DNA from: Polynucleobacter sp. MWH-HuK1
GTDB taxonomy: Bacteria; Pseudomonadota; Gammaproteobacteria; Burkholderiales; Burkholderiaceae
Reading direction: 5' to 3'
NCBI RefSeq assembly: GCF_018881815.1
Contig: NZ_JACVPP010000001.1
Coordinates: forward strand, 493,352-557,351
Length of the DNA: 64,000 nt
Of this stretch, positions 53,317 through 63,431 are shown one piece after another. The position numbers and the translations under genes were made by a program. How positions within the stretch are numbered: the first letter of the stretch is position 1; each line of letters starts with the position of its first letter. The notes under the pieces were generated by a model. It worked only from the letters and a program-made list of their open reading frames with translations. It did no database searches and was not told where the DNA came from.

Positions 53317-53889
53317 TTAGCTACGAGCCTTGGCTAGTAATTCTTCGTAGCGATTCTGCGCTTTGAGAATGAGATCACACACTTCACGCACGGCGCTATT
53401 GCCGCCGTTACGGGTAGTAACTAAGTGAGCAAATTCTTTTACGGCTTCATGGCCTTGCGCTGGACAAATTCGCAATGCTGCCCCCTTCATCATTTGCATG
53501 TCTGGCCAGTCGTCGCCCATAACAGCACAATCTGCTGAAGTGAGTCCTAAGGATTTGAGGACCTCTGCCAATGCAATAGCTTTGTTTTCAACGCCCATGT
53601 GGACATATTTAATTCCGAGCTCTTCACAGCGGGCCAAAACCATTTTGGAATTTCTGCCAGTGATGATTGCGGTAGGAATGCCACATTGCTCTAATAATTT
53701 GATGCCCAAGCCATCTTGAATATCAAAGGCTTTTAAAGATTCTTTACCATCGGCACCAATCCACACTTGACCATTCGTTAGGACGCCATCTACGTCTAGA
53801 ACTAAGAGTTTTACCTTGCCTGCACGCTCCCAGGCTTGGGGATATTGGGCTAACGGGTTGGTGTTATGAGTACTAAAGGCGCTGGGCAT
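53317..53889 (-). CDS. kdsC: 3-deoxy-D-manno-octulosonate 8-phosphate phosphatase
   Basis: A 190-residue HAD phosphatase making free Kdo for the LPS core. Motifs: LVLDVDGVLTNGQVWIG with the nucleophile Asp, ITGRNSKMV and the metal loop MGDDWPDM. It follows kdsD by 23 bases. Confidence 0.95.
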   Translation of the reverse strand: MPSAFSTHNTNPLAQYPQAWERAGKVKLLVLDVDGVLTNGQVWIGADGKESLKAFDIQDGLGIKLLEQCGIPTAIITGRNSKMVLARCEELGIKYVHMGVENKAIALAEVLKSLGLTSADCAVMGDDWPDMQMMKGAALRICPAQGHEAVKEFAHLVTTRNGGNSAVREVCDLILKAQNRYEELLAKARS

Positions 53890-53912
53890 GAATGGATCGA
53901 TTGCTAAGGAGG

Positions 53913-54905
53913 TTAAATAACTTTGGCTGCAAATAAATCATGTAGATTTAAGGCGCCTAATAAATGGCCTTTGTCATCAGTAACCACTAGATGATTGATG
54001 CGATGCTTCTCCATCATCTCAATCGCTTCTTCGGCCAGCAGTACTTCTGGGATGGTGCGAGGATCGGCGGTAGTTGCGCTCTCGAGTTTGATGCCATCTA
54101 GGTTGGTAGTTTTTTCTAGAAGGCGACGTAAGTCGCCATCGGTCAATATGCCAAACACTTTTTGGTTGGCATCTAGAATCACTACCATACCCATGCGTTT
54201 TGATGTCATCTCTAATAAGGCATCTTGCAGTGATGCATCGACCGAGATCTTTGGGGTATCTGCAAAACTGCGCATCACTTCACTGACGTGCATGAGTTGT
54301 TTGCGACCTAGTCTGCCACCAGGATGAGATCGAATAAAGTCTTCAGCTTTAAATCCTCTGGCATCAAGTAATGCAACAGCCAATGCGTCACCCATTGCTA
54401 ATGCTGCAGTAGTACTGGTGGTGGGCGCAAGATTTAATGGACAAGCTTCTTTTTCAACACTGGTATCCAGATGGGCATCCGCCAAATTGGCAAGAGAAGA
54501 ATTTGGTGCGCCAGTTAGTGCAATGAGTTTGGCGCCCGTGCGCTTCACAATAGGTACGATTGTCAGAAGTTCATCTGTTTCACCAGAATTCGATAGTGCA
54601 ACAAAAACATCGTCTCTAGTAACCATCCCGAGATCACCATGGCTGGCCTCAGCGGGGTGAACAAAAAAGGCAGGAGAGCCGGTAGATGCAAAGGTTGCGG
54701 CAATTTTGCGAGCAATATGGCCAGATTTTCCTATTCCGGACACCACGATTCGGCCTTTGCAGGCATGTAAGAGTTCAACCGCCAGCACAAGGGCGTCAGC
54801 ATTGACGCCTTCAAGGCGATCTCGCATTGTTTGCAGTGCAGCAGCCTCAATACTGAGGGTGTCGCGCGCAAGCTTTAGGGTACGTTCACGAGTCTTAGCT
54901 ATCAT
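53913..54905 (-). CDS. kdsD: Arabinose-5-phosphate isomerase
   Basis: A 330-residue enzyme converting ribulose-5-phosphate to arabinose-5-phosphate, the Kdo precursor. A SIS domain (VSGIGKSGHIARKIAATFASTG) is followed by two CBS domains (about residues 210-330). It leads the kdsD-kdsC-lptCAB unit. Its ATG is 11 bp from that of the divergent antiporter; TATACT ends 6 bases before it. Confidence 0.96.
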   Translation of the reverse strand: MIAKTRERTLKLARDTLSIEAAALQTMRDRLEGVNADALVLAVELLHACKGRIVVSGIGKSGHIARKIAATFASTGSPAFFVHPAEASHGDLGMVTRDDVFVALSNSGETDELLTIVPIVKRTGAKLIALTGAPNSSLANLADAHLDTSVEKEACPLNLAPTTSTTAALAMGDALAVALLDARGFKAEDFIRSHPGGRLGRKQLMHVSEVMRSFADTPKISVDASLQDALLEMTSKRMGMVVILDANQKVFGILTDGDLRRLLEKTTNLDGIKLESATTADPRTIPEVLLAEEAIEMMEKHRINHLVVTDDKGHLLGALNLHDLFAAKVI

Positions 54906-54911
54906 CGGGTA

Positions 54912-54917
54912 AGTATA
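54912..54917 (-). promoter_or_regulatory. -10 element 6 bases before the kdsD ATG
   Basis: TATACT, then TACCCG, then ATG on the minus strand. The element touches the start codon of the divergent antiporter gene. Confidence 0.6.
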
Positions 54918-56899
54918 TGCCGTCAGTCCTTCAATTAACCCTCATTCTCCTGGCCTCGGGTGTGGCCGGAGTAGTTATTTTCCGCTATTTTGGCTTGCCC
55001 CCTATTTTGGGCTATTTGGCCATTGGAGTGCTGATTGGTCCCCATGCCTTGGGTTTGGCTAATGACTCAGCCACCGTTAAGTATTTAGCGGAATTTGGCG
55101 TCGTTTTCTTGATGTTCTCGATCGGGCTGGAATTTAACCTCCACAAGCTGAGGGCAATGCGATCTATCGTATTTGGCCTGGGCGGCAGTCAAGTCATTCT
55201 GACAATGCTGCTAGCAATCCCCGCAAGCTTATTAATGAATTGGATTTACCCCATCTCATGGCATGCTGCTATTGCTTTAGGTGGCGCGTTGGCAATGTCA
55301 TCTACAGCAATTGTGACTAAATTGATTTCGGATCGTGCCGAATTAGAAACTGAACATGGTCGCAACGTTGTGGGTATTTTGCTATTCCAGGATTTGGCAG
55401 TTGTATTCCTTTTGATCTTATTGCCATCTCTCGGAAAAAATCCTTCGGACTTGTTTGTTGCGCTAACAACAGCTTCTATCAAAATTACGATTGCTTTGGT
55501 CTTGATTTTTTTCATAGGCCAAACACTGATGAGTCGCTGGTTTAGGTTGGTTGCGAAGTTGCGCTCACAAGAGTTGTTCATGCTGAACCTCTTATTGATT
55601 GTGCTCGGCATGGCGGGGTTAACAGAACATTTTGGTTTATCTCTAGCACTCGGAGCCTTCTTGGCGGGCATGTTGATTTCTGAAACACCTTATCGTCATC
55701 AGGTGGAAGAAGACGTCAAACCATTCCGCGATGTCTTGCTGGGACTCTTCTTTATTACGATTGGCATGTTGTTGGATTTCAATGTCATTCGTGAGCAGTG
55801 GATGCTTGTTCTAGTTTTGTTAATCGGGCCACTTGTCTTTAAGTTTGGCCTTATCGCTCTGTTGTCTAGAGTCTTTGGCTCAAGCCCGGGCATTTCCATT
55901 AGAACCGGTTTATGCCTGGCTCAGGCCGGTGAATTCGGCTTTGTGTTGCTCAATCAAATTGATGGTTTGGATTTGATTGATCCCACTTTGAGTCAAGCGG
56001 TATTAGCAGCTATGTTGATCTCGATGTTCTGCGCACCATTCCTAATTGAATATAGCGATCGCATTGCAATGCGCTTCTCTAGTAATGAATGGCTATTGCA
56101 ATCTCTTGCATTGACACGTGTTGCTGCTAAGAGTGTGCGTAATGAAAACCATGTCGTTATTTGTGGTTTTGGTCGTTCGGGTCAGAGTTTGGCACGCATG
56201 CTTGATCAAGAAAAAATTCCGTACATTGCCTTAGATTTAGATCCAGATCGCGTCAAAGAAGCTGCAGCTGCTGGTGACAATGTGGTTTATGGCGATGCAA
56301 GTCGTGAAAATTATTTAGTTGCTGCTGGCCTCTCCAGAGCCAAAGCGGTAGTGATTACCTATGCTGATACTGCCGCAAGTATGCGCGTTCTTCGTCAGGT
56401 TGAACACTTACGGCCAGGTATGACTGTGCTGGTACGTACTCGAGATGATGCGGATATTGCCAAGCTGCAAGCAGCTGGCGCCACAGAAGTAGTGCCTGAA
56501 CTGATTGAAGGTAGTTTGATGATCGCCTCCCATGTCTTATTGATTATGGGCGTGCCAATGCGCAAGGTAGTGCGACGTATCACCACAGCGCGTGAAGAGC
56601 GCTATAGCCTATTGAGGGGTTACTTCCGAGGTTCGGCAGATGATGATTTTGGTTCGAATGAATCTTGGCGCTTGCATGCGATAACGCTTTTACCGAATTC
56701 ACAAGCAATTGGTAAAACTTTGGGCGAGCTTGATCTAGAGGTAGATGGCGTGAATGTCCAGGCTGTCCGTCGTAAGGCTCGTAATGCCGATTACGTGAAG
56801 TTGGATCCCACCCCTGACCTTACGCTCGAGGCCAATGATATTTTGGTGATCTCAGGCAATTCAGAAGCAACGGATTTAGCTGAAGCTAAATTACTCTGA
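54917..56899 (+). CDS. CPA2-family monovalent cation:proton antiporter (KefB/YbaL-like)
   Basis: A 660-residue antiporter. Twelve or so helices form the Na+/H+ exchanger-type core (GYLAIGVLIGPHALGL, FLMFSIGLEFNL, FQDLAVVFLL). A TrkA-N domain with the Rossmann motif VVICGFGRSGQSLARML starts near residue 410, and a TrkA-C domain lies at the end. Potassium or sodium efflux is likely. The start ATG lies 11 bp from kdsD. Confidence 0.92.
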   Translation: MPSVLQLTLILLASGVAGVVIFRYFGLPPILGYLAIGVLIGPHALGLANDSATVKYLAEFGVVFLMFSIGLEFNLHKLRAMRSIVFGLGGSQVILTMLLAIPASLLMNWIYPISWHAAIALGGALAMSSTAIVTKLISDRAELETEHGRNVVGILLFQDLAVVFLLILLPSLGKNPSDLFVALTTASIKITIALVLIFFIGQTLMSRWFRLVAKLRSQELFMLNLLLIVLGMAGLTEHFGLSLALGAFLAGMLISETPYRHQVEEDVKPFRDVLLGLFFITIGMLLDFNVIREQWMLVLVLLIGPLVFKFGLIALLSRVFGSSPGISIRTGLCLAQAGEFGFVLLNQIDGLDLIDPTLSQAVLAAMLISMFCAPFLIEYSDRIAMRFSSNEWLLQSLALTRVAAKSVRNENHVVICGFGRSGQSLARMLDQEKIPYIALDLDPDRVKEAAAAGDNVVYGDASRENYLVAAGLSRAKAVVITYADTAASMRVLRQVEHLRPGMTVLVRTRDDADIAKLQAAGATEVVPELIEGSLMIASHVLLIMGVPMRKVVRRITTAREERYSLLRGYFRGSADDDFGSNESWRLHAITLLPNSQAIGKTLGELDLEVDGVNVQAVRRKARNADYVKLDPTPDLTLEANDILVISGNSEATDLAEAKLL

Positions 56900-56913
56900 G
56901 ATCGGATAGCACC

Positions 56914-59805
56914 TTATTTTTTCTTTTTGCTCGGCACTGGCGCTTTGCGAGTTAGCAAAGGGGCTAAGTAGTGGCCTGTAAAGCTCAATTCATTCTTAGC
57001 TACATCTTCTGGTGTCCCAGTAGCAATAATCTGCCCGCCACCAGCACCACCCATAGGGCCTAAATCGATAATCCAATCCGCCGTCTTAATGACATCGAGA
57101 TTGTGCTCAATGATGACAATTGTGTTGCCCTGTTTCTTGAGTGTTTGAATGACTGTCAATAACAACTGGATGTCATGGAAATGCAAGCCAGTAGTCGGTT
57201 CATCCAATATATATAAAGTTCTACCGGTATCGCGCTTGGAAAGCTCCAGAGAAAGTTTTACGCGTTGCGCTTCACCGCCGGATAAGGTGGTTGCGCTTTG
57301 TCCAAGCTGAACATAGCCTAAGCCAACATCTAATAGGGTCTTAAGTTTGCGTTTAACAACGGGTACGGCTTCGAAGAATTCATGTGCTTGTTCGATAGTC
57401 ATCGATAACACTTCATGAATATTCTTACCCTTGTAACGAATGTCTAAAGTTTCGCGGTTGTAGCGTTTACCGTGACACACATCGCAAGGAACATAGACAT
57501 CCGGCAAGAAATGCATTTCTACTTTGAGAACGCCATCGCCTTCACAAGAATCGCAGCGACCACCTTTAACGTTAAAGGAGAAACGGCCTGCCTCATAGCC
57601 ACGTTCACGTGAAGCGGGAACACCTGCAAAGAGTTCTCTGATTGGAGTAAAGAGCCCCGTATAAGTAGCTGGGTTGGAGCGTGGTGTTCTGCCAATCGGT
57701 GACTGGTCAACGCTAATGACTTTATCAAAATGCTCTAAACCTTTAATTGCATCGTGTGCTGCTGGCTCCGCATTGGAGCCATATAAGTGCTGGGCTACAG
57801 CATGATGCAGGGTGTCATTAATTAGGGTTGATTTACCGGAGCCCGATACGCCAGTAACGCAAGTCAATAAGCCAACTGGAATCTTGGCATGCACTGATTG
57901 CAAATTATTGCCGCGTGCACCAATGATTTCTAAAAAACGATCATTCACTGGGATGCGATTTTCTGGAACTGCGATAGCTTCGCGACCAGAGAGGTATGCG
58001 CCAGTTAAGGAATTTGTATTTGCTTCTACTTCTGCCGGAGTGCCTTGAGCAACAATTTCTCCACCATGAACGCCTGCTCCAGGACCAATATCAATCACCC
58101 AGTCAGATGCACGAATCATATCTTCATCATGTTCAACCACTAAGACGCTATTGCCTAAATCACGCAAGTGTTTGAGGGTACCAATTAGACGGTCATTATC
58201 ACGTTGATGCAGGCCAATCGATGGTTCATCTAAGACGTACATGACGCCCGTTAAGCCAGAGCCAATCTGGCTTGCTAGGCGGATACGCTGCGCTTCACCA
58301 CCTGAAAGAGTATCTGCACTACGCTCGAGAGAAAGGTAATCAAGGCCTACGTCATTTAAAAAGCGTAGACGTGCGCTAATTTCTTTAACGATCTTGTCGG
58401 CAATTTCTCGTTTAGCACCTTTGAGCTCAAGCGCTTCAAAATATTCTTTTGCCTCTTTAAGAGGTAGGGCACTGATTTCATAGATAGCGCGCGATTGTTT
58501 TTTCTCACCCACTTTGACAAAGCGAGCTTCCTTGCGTAAGCGGCTGCCATTGCATTCTGGGCATATTTGTACGTTTTGATAGCGTGATAATTCTTCACGC
58601 ACTGTCATTGAGTCAGTTTCGCGATAGCGTCTTTCAAAGTTGGCAACAATACCCTCGAAAGCATGCTCGCGAATACTATTTTTGCCACGCTCGTTGATGT
58701 ATTCAAAAGGAATAGTGACATCGCCAGAGCCTAATAGAATAAGGTCCTGCTGTTTCTTATTGAGTGTCTCAAATGGTTTTTCTACATCAAAGCCACCATG
58801 CTTAGCTAAGGTCTGTAGCAACTTGAAATAGAACTGATTACGACGATCCCAGCCTTTAATCGCTCCTGATGCCAGCGATAGATCTGGATGAGCAACGATT
58901 CGTTTTGGATCAAAGAAGGACTGGTGGCCAAGGCCGTCACACGATGGGCAGGCGCCCATTGGATTATTAAAAGAGAAGAGGCGAGGCTCTAATTCTTGTA
59001 AAGAGTATGAGCACACTGGGCAAGCAAACTTGCTAGAGAAAATCATCTCTTTGCCGGTATCCATATCAACAATCATGGCTTTACCATCAGCGAGGCGTAA
59101 AGCAGTTTCAAAAGATTCTGCTAAACGTTGCTGAATATCTGGTCGAACTTTAATGCGATCTACAACTACTTCAATCGAGTGCTTATCGTTTTTCTTTAGT
59201 GTTGGTAGTTGATCAACTTCAAAGATCTCCGCCTTAGCAGCATTGGCTGTACCGCCGCCAGAACGCACCCGAAAGCGAACAAAGCCTTGTGCCTGTAAGT
59301 CTTGGAAGAGGTCAACGAATTCGCCTTTACGTTCGCTTACAACGGGAGCCAGAATCATCAACTTTGTATCTTCTGGCATCGATAACACGGTATCGACCAT
59401 TTGCGAAACGCTTTGCGCTTCTAATGGAAGATCATGATCTGGGCAATGCGGCGTTCCTGCACGTGCAAATAATAAACGCAAGTAATCATGAATTTCAGTA
59501 ACGGTACCAACGGTAGAGCGCGGATTGTGGCTAGTTGCTTTTTGCTCAATCGAAATCGCTGGTGATAACCCTTCAATCGTGTCAACGTCTGGTTTTTCCA
59601 TGAGTTGTAAAAACTGACGTGCGTAAGCCGAGAGAGACTCAACGTATCGGCGCTGGCCTTCCGCATAGAGAGTGTCGAAAGCCAATGAGCTTTTGCCTGA
59701 GCCGGATAAACCAGTGAGGACGACTAATTTCTCTCTAGGGATGTCTAGATTGATGTTTTTGAGGTTATGGGTGCGGGCACCGCGGATCTTGATTTCGTTA
59801 TTCAT
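56914..59805 (-). CDS. uvrA: UvrABC system protein A
   Basis: A 963-residue DNA damage sensor of nucleotide excision repair. Two ABC modules are seen ([16 protein letters not shown] and [15 protein letters not shown]; signatures [16 protein letters not shown] and [12 protein letters not shown]) plus zinc-finger cysteines ([25 protein letters not shown]). Length is normal. No LexA-like box was recognised in the 37-bp gap to the divergent MFS gene. Confidence 0.98.
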   Translation of the reverse strand: MNNEIKIRGARTHNLKNINLDIPREKLVVLTGLSGSGKSSLAFDTLYAEGQRRYVESLSAYARQFLQLMEKPDVDTIEGLSPAISIEQKATSHNPRSTVGTVTEIHDYLRLLFARAGTPHCPDHDLPLEAQSVSQMVDTVLSMPEDTKLMILAPVVSERKGEFVDLFQDLQAQGFVRFRVRSGGGTANAAKAEIFEVDQLPTLKKNDKHSIEVVVDRIKVRPDIQQRLAESFETALRLADGKAMIVDMDTGKEMIFSSKFACPVCSYSLQELEPRLFSFNNPMGACPSCDGLGHQSFFDPKRIVAHPDLSLASGAIKGWDRRNQFYFKLLQTLAKHGGFDVEKPFETLNKKQQDLILLGSGDVTIPFEYINERGKNSIREHAFEGIVANFERRYRETDSMTVREELSRYQNVQICPECNGSRLRKEARFVKVGEKKQSRAIYEISALPLKEAKEYFEALELKGAKREIADKIVKEISARLRFLNDVGLDYLSLERSADTLSGGEAQRIRLASQIGSGLTGVMYVLDEPSIGLHQRDNDRLIGTLKHLRDLGNSVLVVEHDEDMIRASDWVIDIGPGAGVHGGEIVAQGTPAEVEANTNSLTGAYLSGREAIAVPENRIPVNDRFLEIIGARGNNLQSVHAKIPVGLLTCVTGVSGSGKSTLINDTLHHAVAQHLYGSNAEPAAHDAIKGLEHFDKVISVDQSPIGRTPRSNPATYTGLFTPIRELFAGVPASRERGYEAGRFSFNVKGGRCDSCEGDGVLKVEMHFLPDVYVPCDVCHGKRYNRETLDIRYKGKNIHEVLSMTIEQAHEFFEAVPVVKRKLKTLLDVGLGYVQLGQSATTLSGGEAQRVKLSLELSKRDTGRTLYILDEPTTGLHFHDIQLLLTVIQTLKKQGNTIVIIEHNLDVIKTADWIIDLGPMGGAGGGQIIATGTPEDVAKNELSFTGHYLAPLLTRKAPVPSKKKK

Positions 59806-59842
59806 GATTTTTTAGCGTAACTTGTTAATATAGCTCTTTCCC

Positions 59843-61027
59843 ATGAATCCTTCTGAACTTCGCTCCACTCTGGCCTTAGCAGGCATCTTTGGCCTCCGTA
59901 TGTTGGGCTTATTTCTGCTCTTGCCCATCTTCAGCATTCATGCGCGAGGCTTGCCTGGTGGCGAGCATGCCCTTTGGGTGGGTTTGGCACTCGGGATATT
60001 CAATATTGTTCAGGCCTGTTTTTATATCCCTTTGGGGCGTTTATCGGACCGAATTGGGCGTAAACCAGTCGTTTTATGGGGGCTCTCCTTATTTGTAGCT
60101 GGCGCCCTGATTTGTGCCGCTAAAGATGATTTGTTGTGGATTGCTATTGGCCGGGGAATTATGGGGGCAGGCGCAGTTTCAGCAGCTATTTCAGCCTGGG
60201 TGGCTGATTTAACCCGCGAACAAGTTCGAACTCGAGCCATGGCCTTGGTTGGCGGCAGTATTGCCCTCTCATTTGCTCTTTCTTTAGTGATCGCCGCCCC
60301 GATTTATCGCGCGATTAGTCTGAGCGGAATTTTTATTGTTCTGGCGGTTTTGGGTGTCATTGCGATGTTTGTTACTTACTTCATCTTGCCGACAAGTAAG
60401 CCAGAAGCAAAAGTTCAACAAGCGTCTTTAAAAGAAGTTTTCTTTCGTCCAGAGTTGATGCGTTTGAATCTCGGCGTATTTGTATTGCATGCAACTCAAG
60501 TGGCTATGTTCTTGGTGGTACCAAGACTTTTGGTGCAAGCTGGTTTACCGCTCTCTTCCCATTGGGAAATTTATCTTCCAGTTGTATTGTTGTCATTTGT
60601 CTTCATGGCCCCTGCAATTATTTATGGCGAGAAGAAGCAGAAATTAAGAACGGTATTGTTAGTGGCTATTGTTTTGTTGTTGATTGCTGAAACAGTATTC
60701 ACTCAAGCTAATTCAGTCATGTCTATAGCGATTGCGCTGTTGATTTATTTTGTCGGCTTTAATTTGCTGGAGGCTTTGCAGCCATCCTTAGTGTCACGTT
60801 TTGCAAAAGAATCTAAGGGCACTGCCCTAGGTGTTTACAACACTACGCAATCGATTGGCTTGTTCTCTGGGGCTGCAATTGGAGGTTATTTAATGGATAG
60901 CCATGGTGATTTATCGGTCTTTGCAATGGGTGCGGCGCTCTTGGTTTGCTGGCTTATAATTGCTTGGTCGATGGGTGAAATGCCAACGAGAGCAACAGAA
61001 TCAAAGGATGTAGCCACAAAGACATAA
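59843..61027 (+). CDS. MFS transporter
   Basis: A 394-residue major facilitator protein with about twelve helices. The loop 2-3 signature GRLSDRIGRKPVVLWG is intact and a second motif occurs in GRGIMGAGAVSAAISAWVADL. It resembles sugar/drug efflux members such as YajR-like transporters, but the substrate cannot be inferred. In relatives it also lies between uvrA and ssb. Confidence 0.92.
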   Translation: MNPSELRSTLALAGIFGLRMLGLFLLLPIFSIHARGLPGGEHALWVGLALGIFNIVQACFYIPLGRLSDRIGRKPVVLWGLSLFVAGALICAAKDDLLWIAIGRGIMGAGAVSAAISAWVADLTREQVRTRAMALVGGSIALSFALSLVIAAPIYRAISLSGIFIVLAVLGVIAMFVTYFILPTSKPEAKVQQASLKEVFFRPELMRLNLGVFVLHATQVAMFLVVPRLLVQAGLPLSSHWEIYLPVVLLSFVFMAPAIIYGEKKQKLRTVLLVAIVLLLIAETVFTQANSVMSIAIALLIYFVGFNLLEALQPSLVSRFAKESKGTALGVYNTTQSIGLFSGAAIGGYLMDSHGDLSVFAMGAALLVCWLIIAWSMGEMPTRATESKDVATKT

Positions 61028-61108
61028 CCGCAGCTTCATAGATTAAATTAAAGCGAGCAGTTTATTTTTTAGCAGCAATAACAGTAGTATTTTTCTTCGG
61101 GAGACAAC

Positions 61109-61564
61109 ATGGCTTCGGTAAATAAGGTCATCATCGTAGGTAACGTAGGACGCGATCCAGAAACGCGTTATATGCCAAGCGGCGACGCTGTTACAAACAT
61201 TTCAGTAGCAACATCTGACCGCTACAAAGACAAACAAACTGGCGAAATGAAAGAAACCACAGAATGGCACCGTGTTGCATTCTTCGGCAAGCTTGCAGAA
61301 ATAGCTGGTCAGTACCTCAAAAAGGGTTCACAGGTTTATGTTGAAGGTCGTTTGCGTACTCGCAAATGGACTGACGCTAGCGGCCAAGAAAAGTATTCCA
61401 CAGAGATCGTTGCAGAAACTATGCAAATGCTTGGTGGTAAGCCAGTTGGCGGCAGTGGTGATGGTGGCGAAAGCTACAGCCGCTCAAAGCCGGCTGAGCA
61501 GTCTGCTCCAGCAGCTTCAAATGCTGCCTCACTGGGCGCAATGGACGACGATATTCCGTTTTAA
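61109..61564 (+). CDS. ssb: Single-stranded DNA-binding protein
   Basis: A 151-residue SSB. The OB fold opens with [21 protein letters not shown], and the acidic tip DDDIPF recruits replication and repair proteins. The linker is Gly/Ser/Ala rich. A GGGAG Shine-Dalgarno sequence precedes the ATG. Confidence 0.98.
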   Translation: MASVNKVIIVGNVGRDPETRYMPSGDAVTNISVATSDRYKDKQTGEMKETTEWHRVAFFGKLAEIAGQYLKKGSQVYVEGRLRTRKWTDASGQEKYSTEIVAETMQMLGGKPVGGSGDGGESYSRSKPAEQSAPAASNAASLGAMDDDIPF

Positions 61565-61599
61565 GCAAAATCAACTAATGCGCTGAATGCCGTAATAGC

Positions 61600-61638
61600 A
61601 AAAACCCCTTTTAGGATTTCCTGCAAGGGGTTTTTATT
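61600..61638. terminator. Bidirectional terminator between ssb and queF
   Basis: AAAAACCCCTT pairs perfectly with AAGGGGTTTTT over 11 bp with a 14-base loop, with T runs in both directions, between two convergent genes. Confidence 0.88.
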
Positions 61639-61641
61639 TAA

Positions 61642-62469
61642 CTACTGTCTTGCGTGACGAATATTTTCAGGCCACGGAGAGTTGTAGTCGGTACGGAAAG
61701 GGTTGATATCCAAGCCACCACGTCGTGTGTAACGTGCATACACAGAAAGCTTCTCTGGTTTGCATTGACGCTTGATATCCGTAAAGATGGTTTCTACGCA
61801 ATGCTCATGAAACTCACCTAATTGTCTAAAGCCAATGAGATAGCGTAATAAACCTTCTTCCAGAATTGGCCTGCCTTGATAGCGGATTTGTACGCTTGCC
61901 CAATCTGGTTGACCTGTCACGGGACAATTAGATTTGAGCAAATGGGAAACAAGGCATTGCTCAATTGGCCCAAAGGATTCATTCACGCCCAGCAAGTATG
62001 GATCTGCGGGAAGGTTTGGGTCAACCTCAATATCTAGGCGATCTATCAAGATGCCGCCCATTTCTTGCATCCCTTTTTTGGAGATTGCGTCCGAAGAGTT
62101 GATGCGTGTAGTAATTTTGCTGCCAGCAACCTCTGATAGGTCGGCAATCAATCTTTCTTTAACTTCACTTTCATCTTCAAAGCGTGCGCTATTAAGACTG
62201 TTGAGATACAACTTGAAGGATTTGGACTCAATCATGTTGGGTGAGTCAGCCGGAATTTGAAATTCCGCCAATGCAATTTGTGGCTTTCCTTTTTTGTTGA
62301 GCCAGCTCAGTTCGAAGGCATTCCAAATATCAATACCAACAAACGGCAACGCTTGATTCTCTTTAATGCCAATTTTCTTGCGATTTTCTATTCTTGGAAT
62401 GGGAAATAGTAAGCTTGGATCATATTGATCTGGATATTGTGTAGATTGTCCGAGGGGAAGTGTTGCCAT
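61642..62469 (-). CDS. queF: NADPH-dependent 7-cyano-7-deazaguanine reductase
   Basis: A 275-residue bimodular QueF that reduces preQ0 to preQ1 in queuosine synthesis. The catalytic cysteine is in LKSNCPVTGQPDWAS, and the family EFHEHCVE motif is present in GEFHEHCVETI. It follows the 5'-nucleotidase gene by 23 bases on the same strand. No preQ1 riboswitch fits the gap. Confidence 0.95.
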   Translation of the reverse strand: MATLPLGQSTQYPDQYDPSLLFPIPRIENRKKIGIKENQALPFVGIDIWNAFELSWLNKKGKPQIALAEFQIPADSPNMIESKSFKLYLNSLNSARFEDESEVKERLIADLSEVAGSKITTRINSSDAISKKGMQEMGGILIDRLDIEVDPNLPADPYLLGVNESFGPIEQCLVSHLLKSNCPVTGQPDWASVQIRYQGRPILEEGLLRYLIGFRQLGEFHEHCVETIFTDIKRQCKPEKLSVYARYTRRGGLDINPFRTDYNSPWPENIRHARQ

Positions 62470-62492
62470 AAATAACGTCGTTTATTTTTCTA

Positions 62493-63404
62493 TTACTTGG
62501 CTTTGGGTTTATTTGATACGCCTGATACAACATGCCCTGTTGGGGCAACAGATGCAGCAGATTGGCAGTGACCAGTTTGATCGTCAAAGAAGAAGTCCGG
62601 CTCAAATTCTCTTAAGAACTCACTCTTCGAGAGGCCGCCTAAGAACATTGCTTCGTCAACATCAATACCCCATGCCATTAGGGTACGAATGGCGCGCTCG
62701 TGTGCAGGTGCTGAACGCGCTGTCACTAGTGCAGTACGAATACGCATGCCATTTTCGCTGGTGGAGCGCTGTAGTCTGTGGAGCGCTTCAAGCAAGGGTT
62801 TGAATGGGCCTGGAGGTAAGGGAATATCGACCTTTTTGCTCTCATGATCAACAAAGGCCTCAAGCCCTTTTTTCTGAAACACTTGTTCTGCTTCATCGGA
62901 AAAGAGTACCGCATCACCGTCAAAGGCAATGCGGATTTCATTCGGGTGAGACTCTGCTGTTTTGCTGGATTCCGGAAAGACGCGCGCCGCAGGAAATCCA
63001 GCATCAATCGTTGCGCGTACATCATCTTCATTTGCAGATAAAAAGAGATTGGCATGCAGTGAGCGAAGGTAGTGGTATGGTGGGCGACCTCTAGTAAAAA
63101 CGCCACGCTCAAGATGTAGGCCGTGATGCTCTGCAGAGCGGAAAACGCGTAGGCCACTTACCGGATCGTTCCGAGAAAGAATTACCACTTCAACTCGCTG
63201 CTCACCCTCTTCATTAAAGGCGAGTAGCTTCTTAACTAGCGGAAAGGCGACCCCCTTTTGAGCTGCTTCACCCAAACGCTCAAGCTGTAATTTCATATAC
63301 GCGCTGTCATCGGTTGACTCGAAGATGCGGTTTTCTTCTTCGAAATCGAATAGGGCGCGTGACGAGATCGCGACGACGAGTTTTCCGGTGAGTGTGTATG
63401 ACAT
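62493..63404 (-). CDS. 5'-nucleotidase, cytosolic NT5C1-like
   Basis: A 303-residue protein matching the 5'-nucleotidase family known from vertebrate cN-I and its bacterial relatives. Visible stretches are LVVAISSRALFDFEEENRIFE, FSRGRPPYHYL-like FTRGRPPYHYLRSL, IAFDGDAVLFSDEAE and FFDDQTGHC. It should hydrolyse nucleoside monophosphates. It lies between ilvA and queF. Confidence 0.85.
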   Translation of the reverse strand: MSYTLTGKLVVAISSRALFDFEEENRIFESTDDSAYMKLQLERLGEAAQKGVAFPLVKKLLAFNEEGEQRVEVVILSRNDPVSGLRVFRSAEHHGLHLERGVFTRGRPPYHYLRSLHANLFLSANEDDVRATIDAGFPAARVFPESSKTAESHPNEIRIAFDGDAVLFSDEAEQVFQKKGLEAFVDHESKKVDIPLPPGPFKPLLEALHRLQRSTSENGMRIRTALVTARSAPAHERAIRTLMAWGIDVDEAMFLGGLSKSEFLREFEPDFFFDDQTGHCQSAASVAPTGHVVSGVSNKPKAK

Positions 63405-63431
63405 TGCTGGTAGTCGTCTCGCGTGCTGCTC

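Noticed and set aside
59806-59842. SOS (LexA) box before uvrA
   Set aside because: No CTG-N10-CAG-like palindrome in the gap; the link of uvrA to ssb alone is not evidence.
62470-62492. preQ1 riboswitch upstream of queF
   Set aside because: The gap to the upstream gene is only 23 bases and holds no aptamer-like structure.
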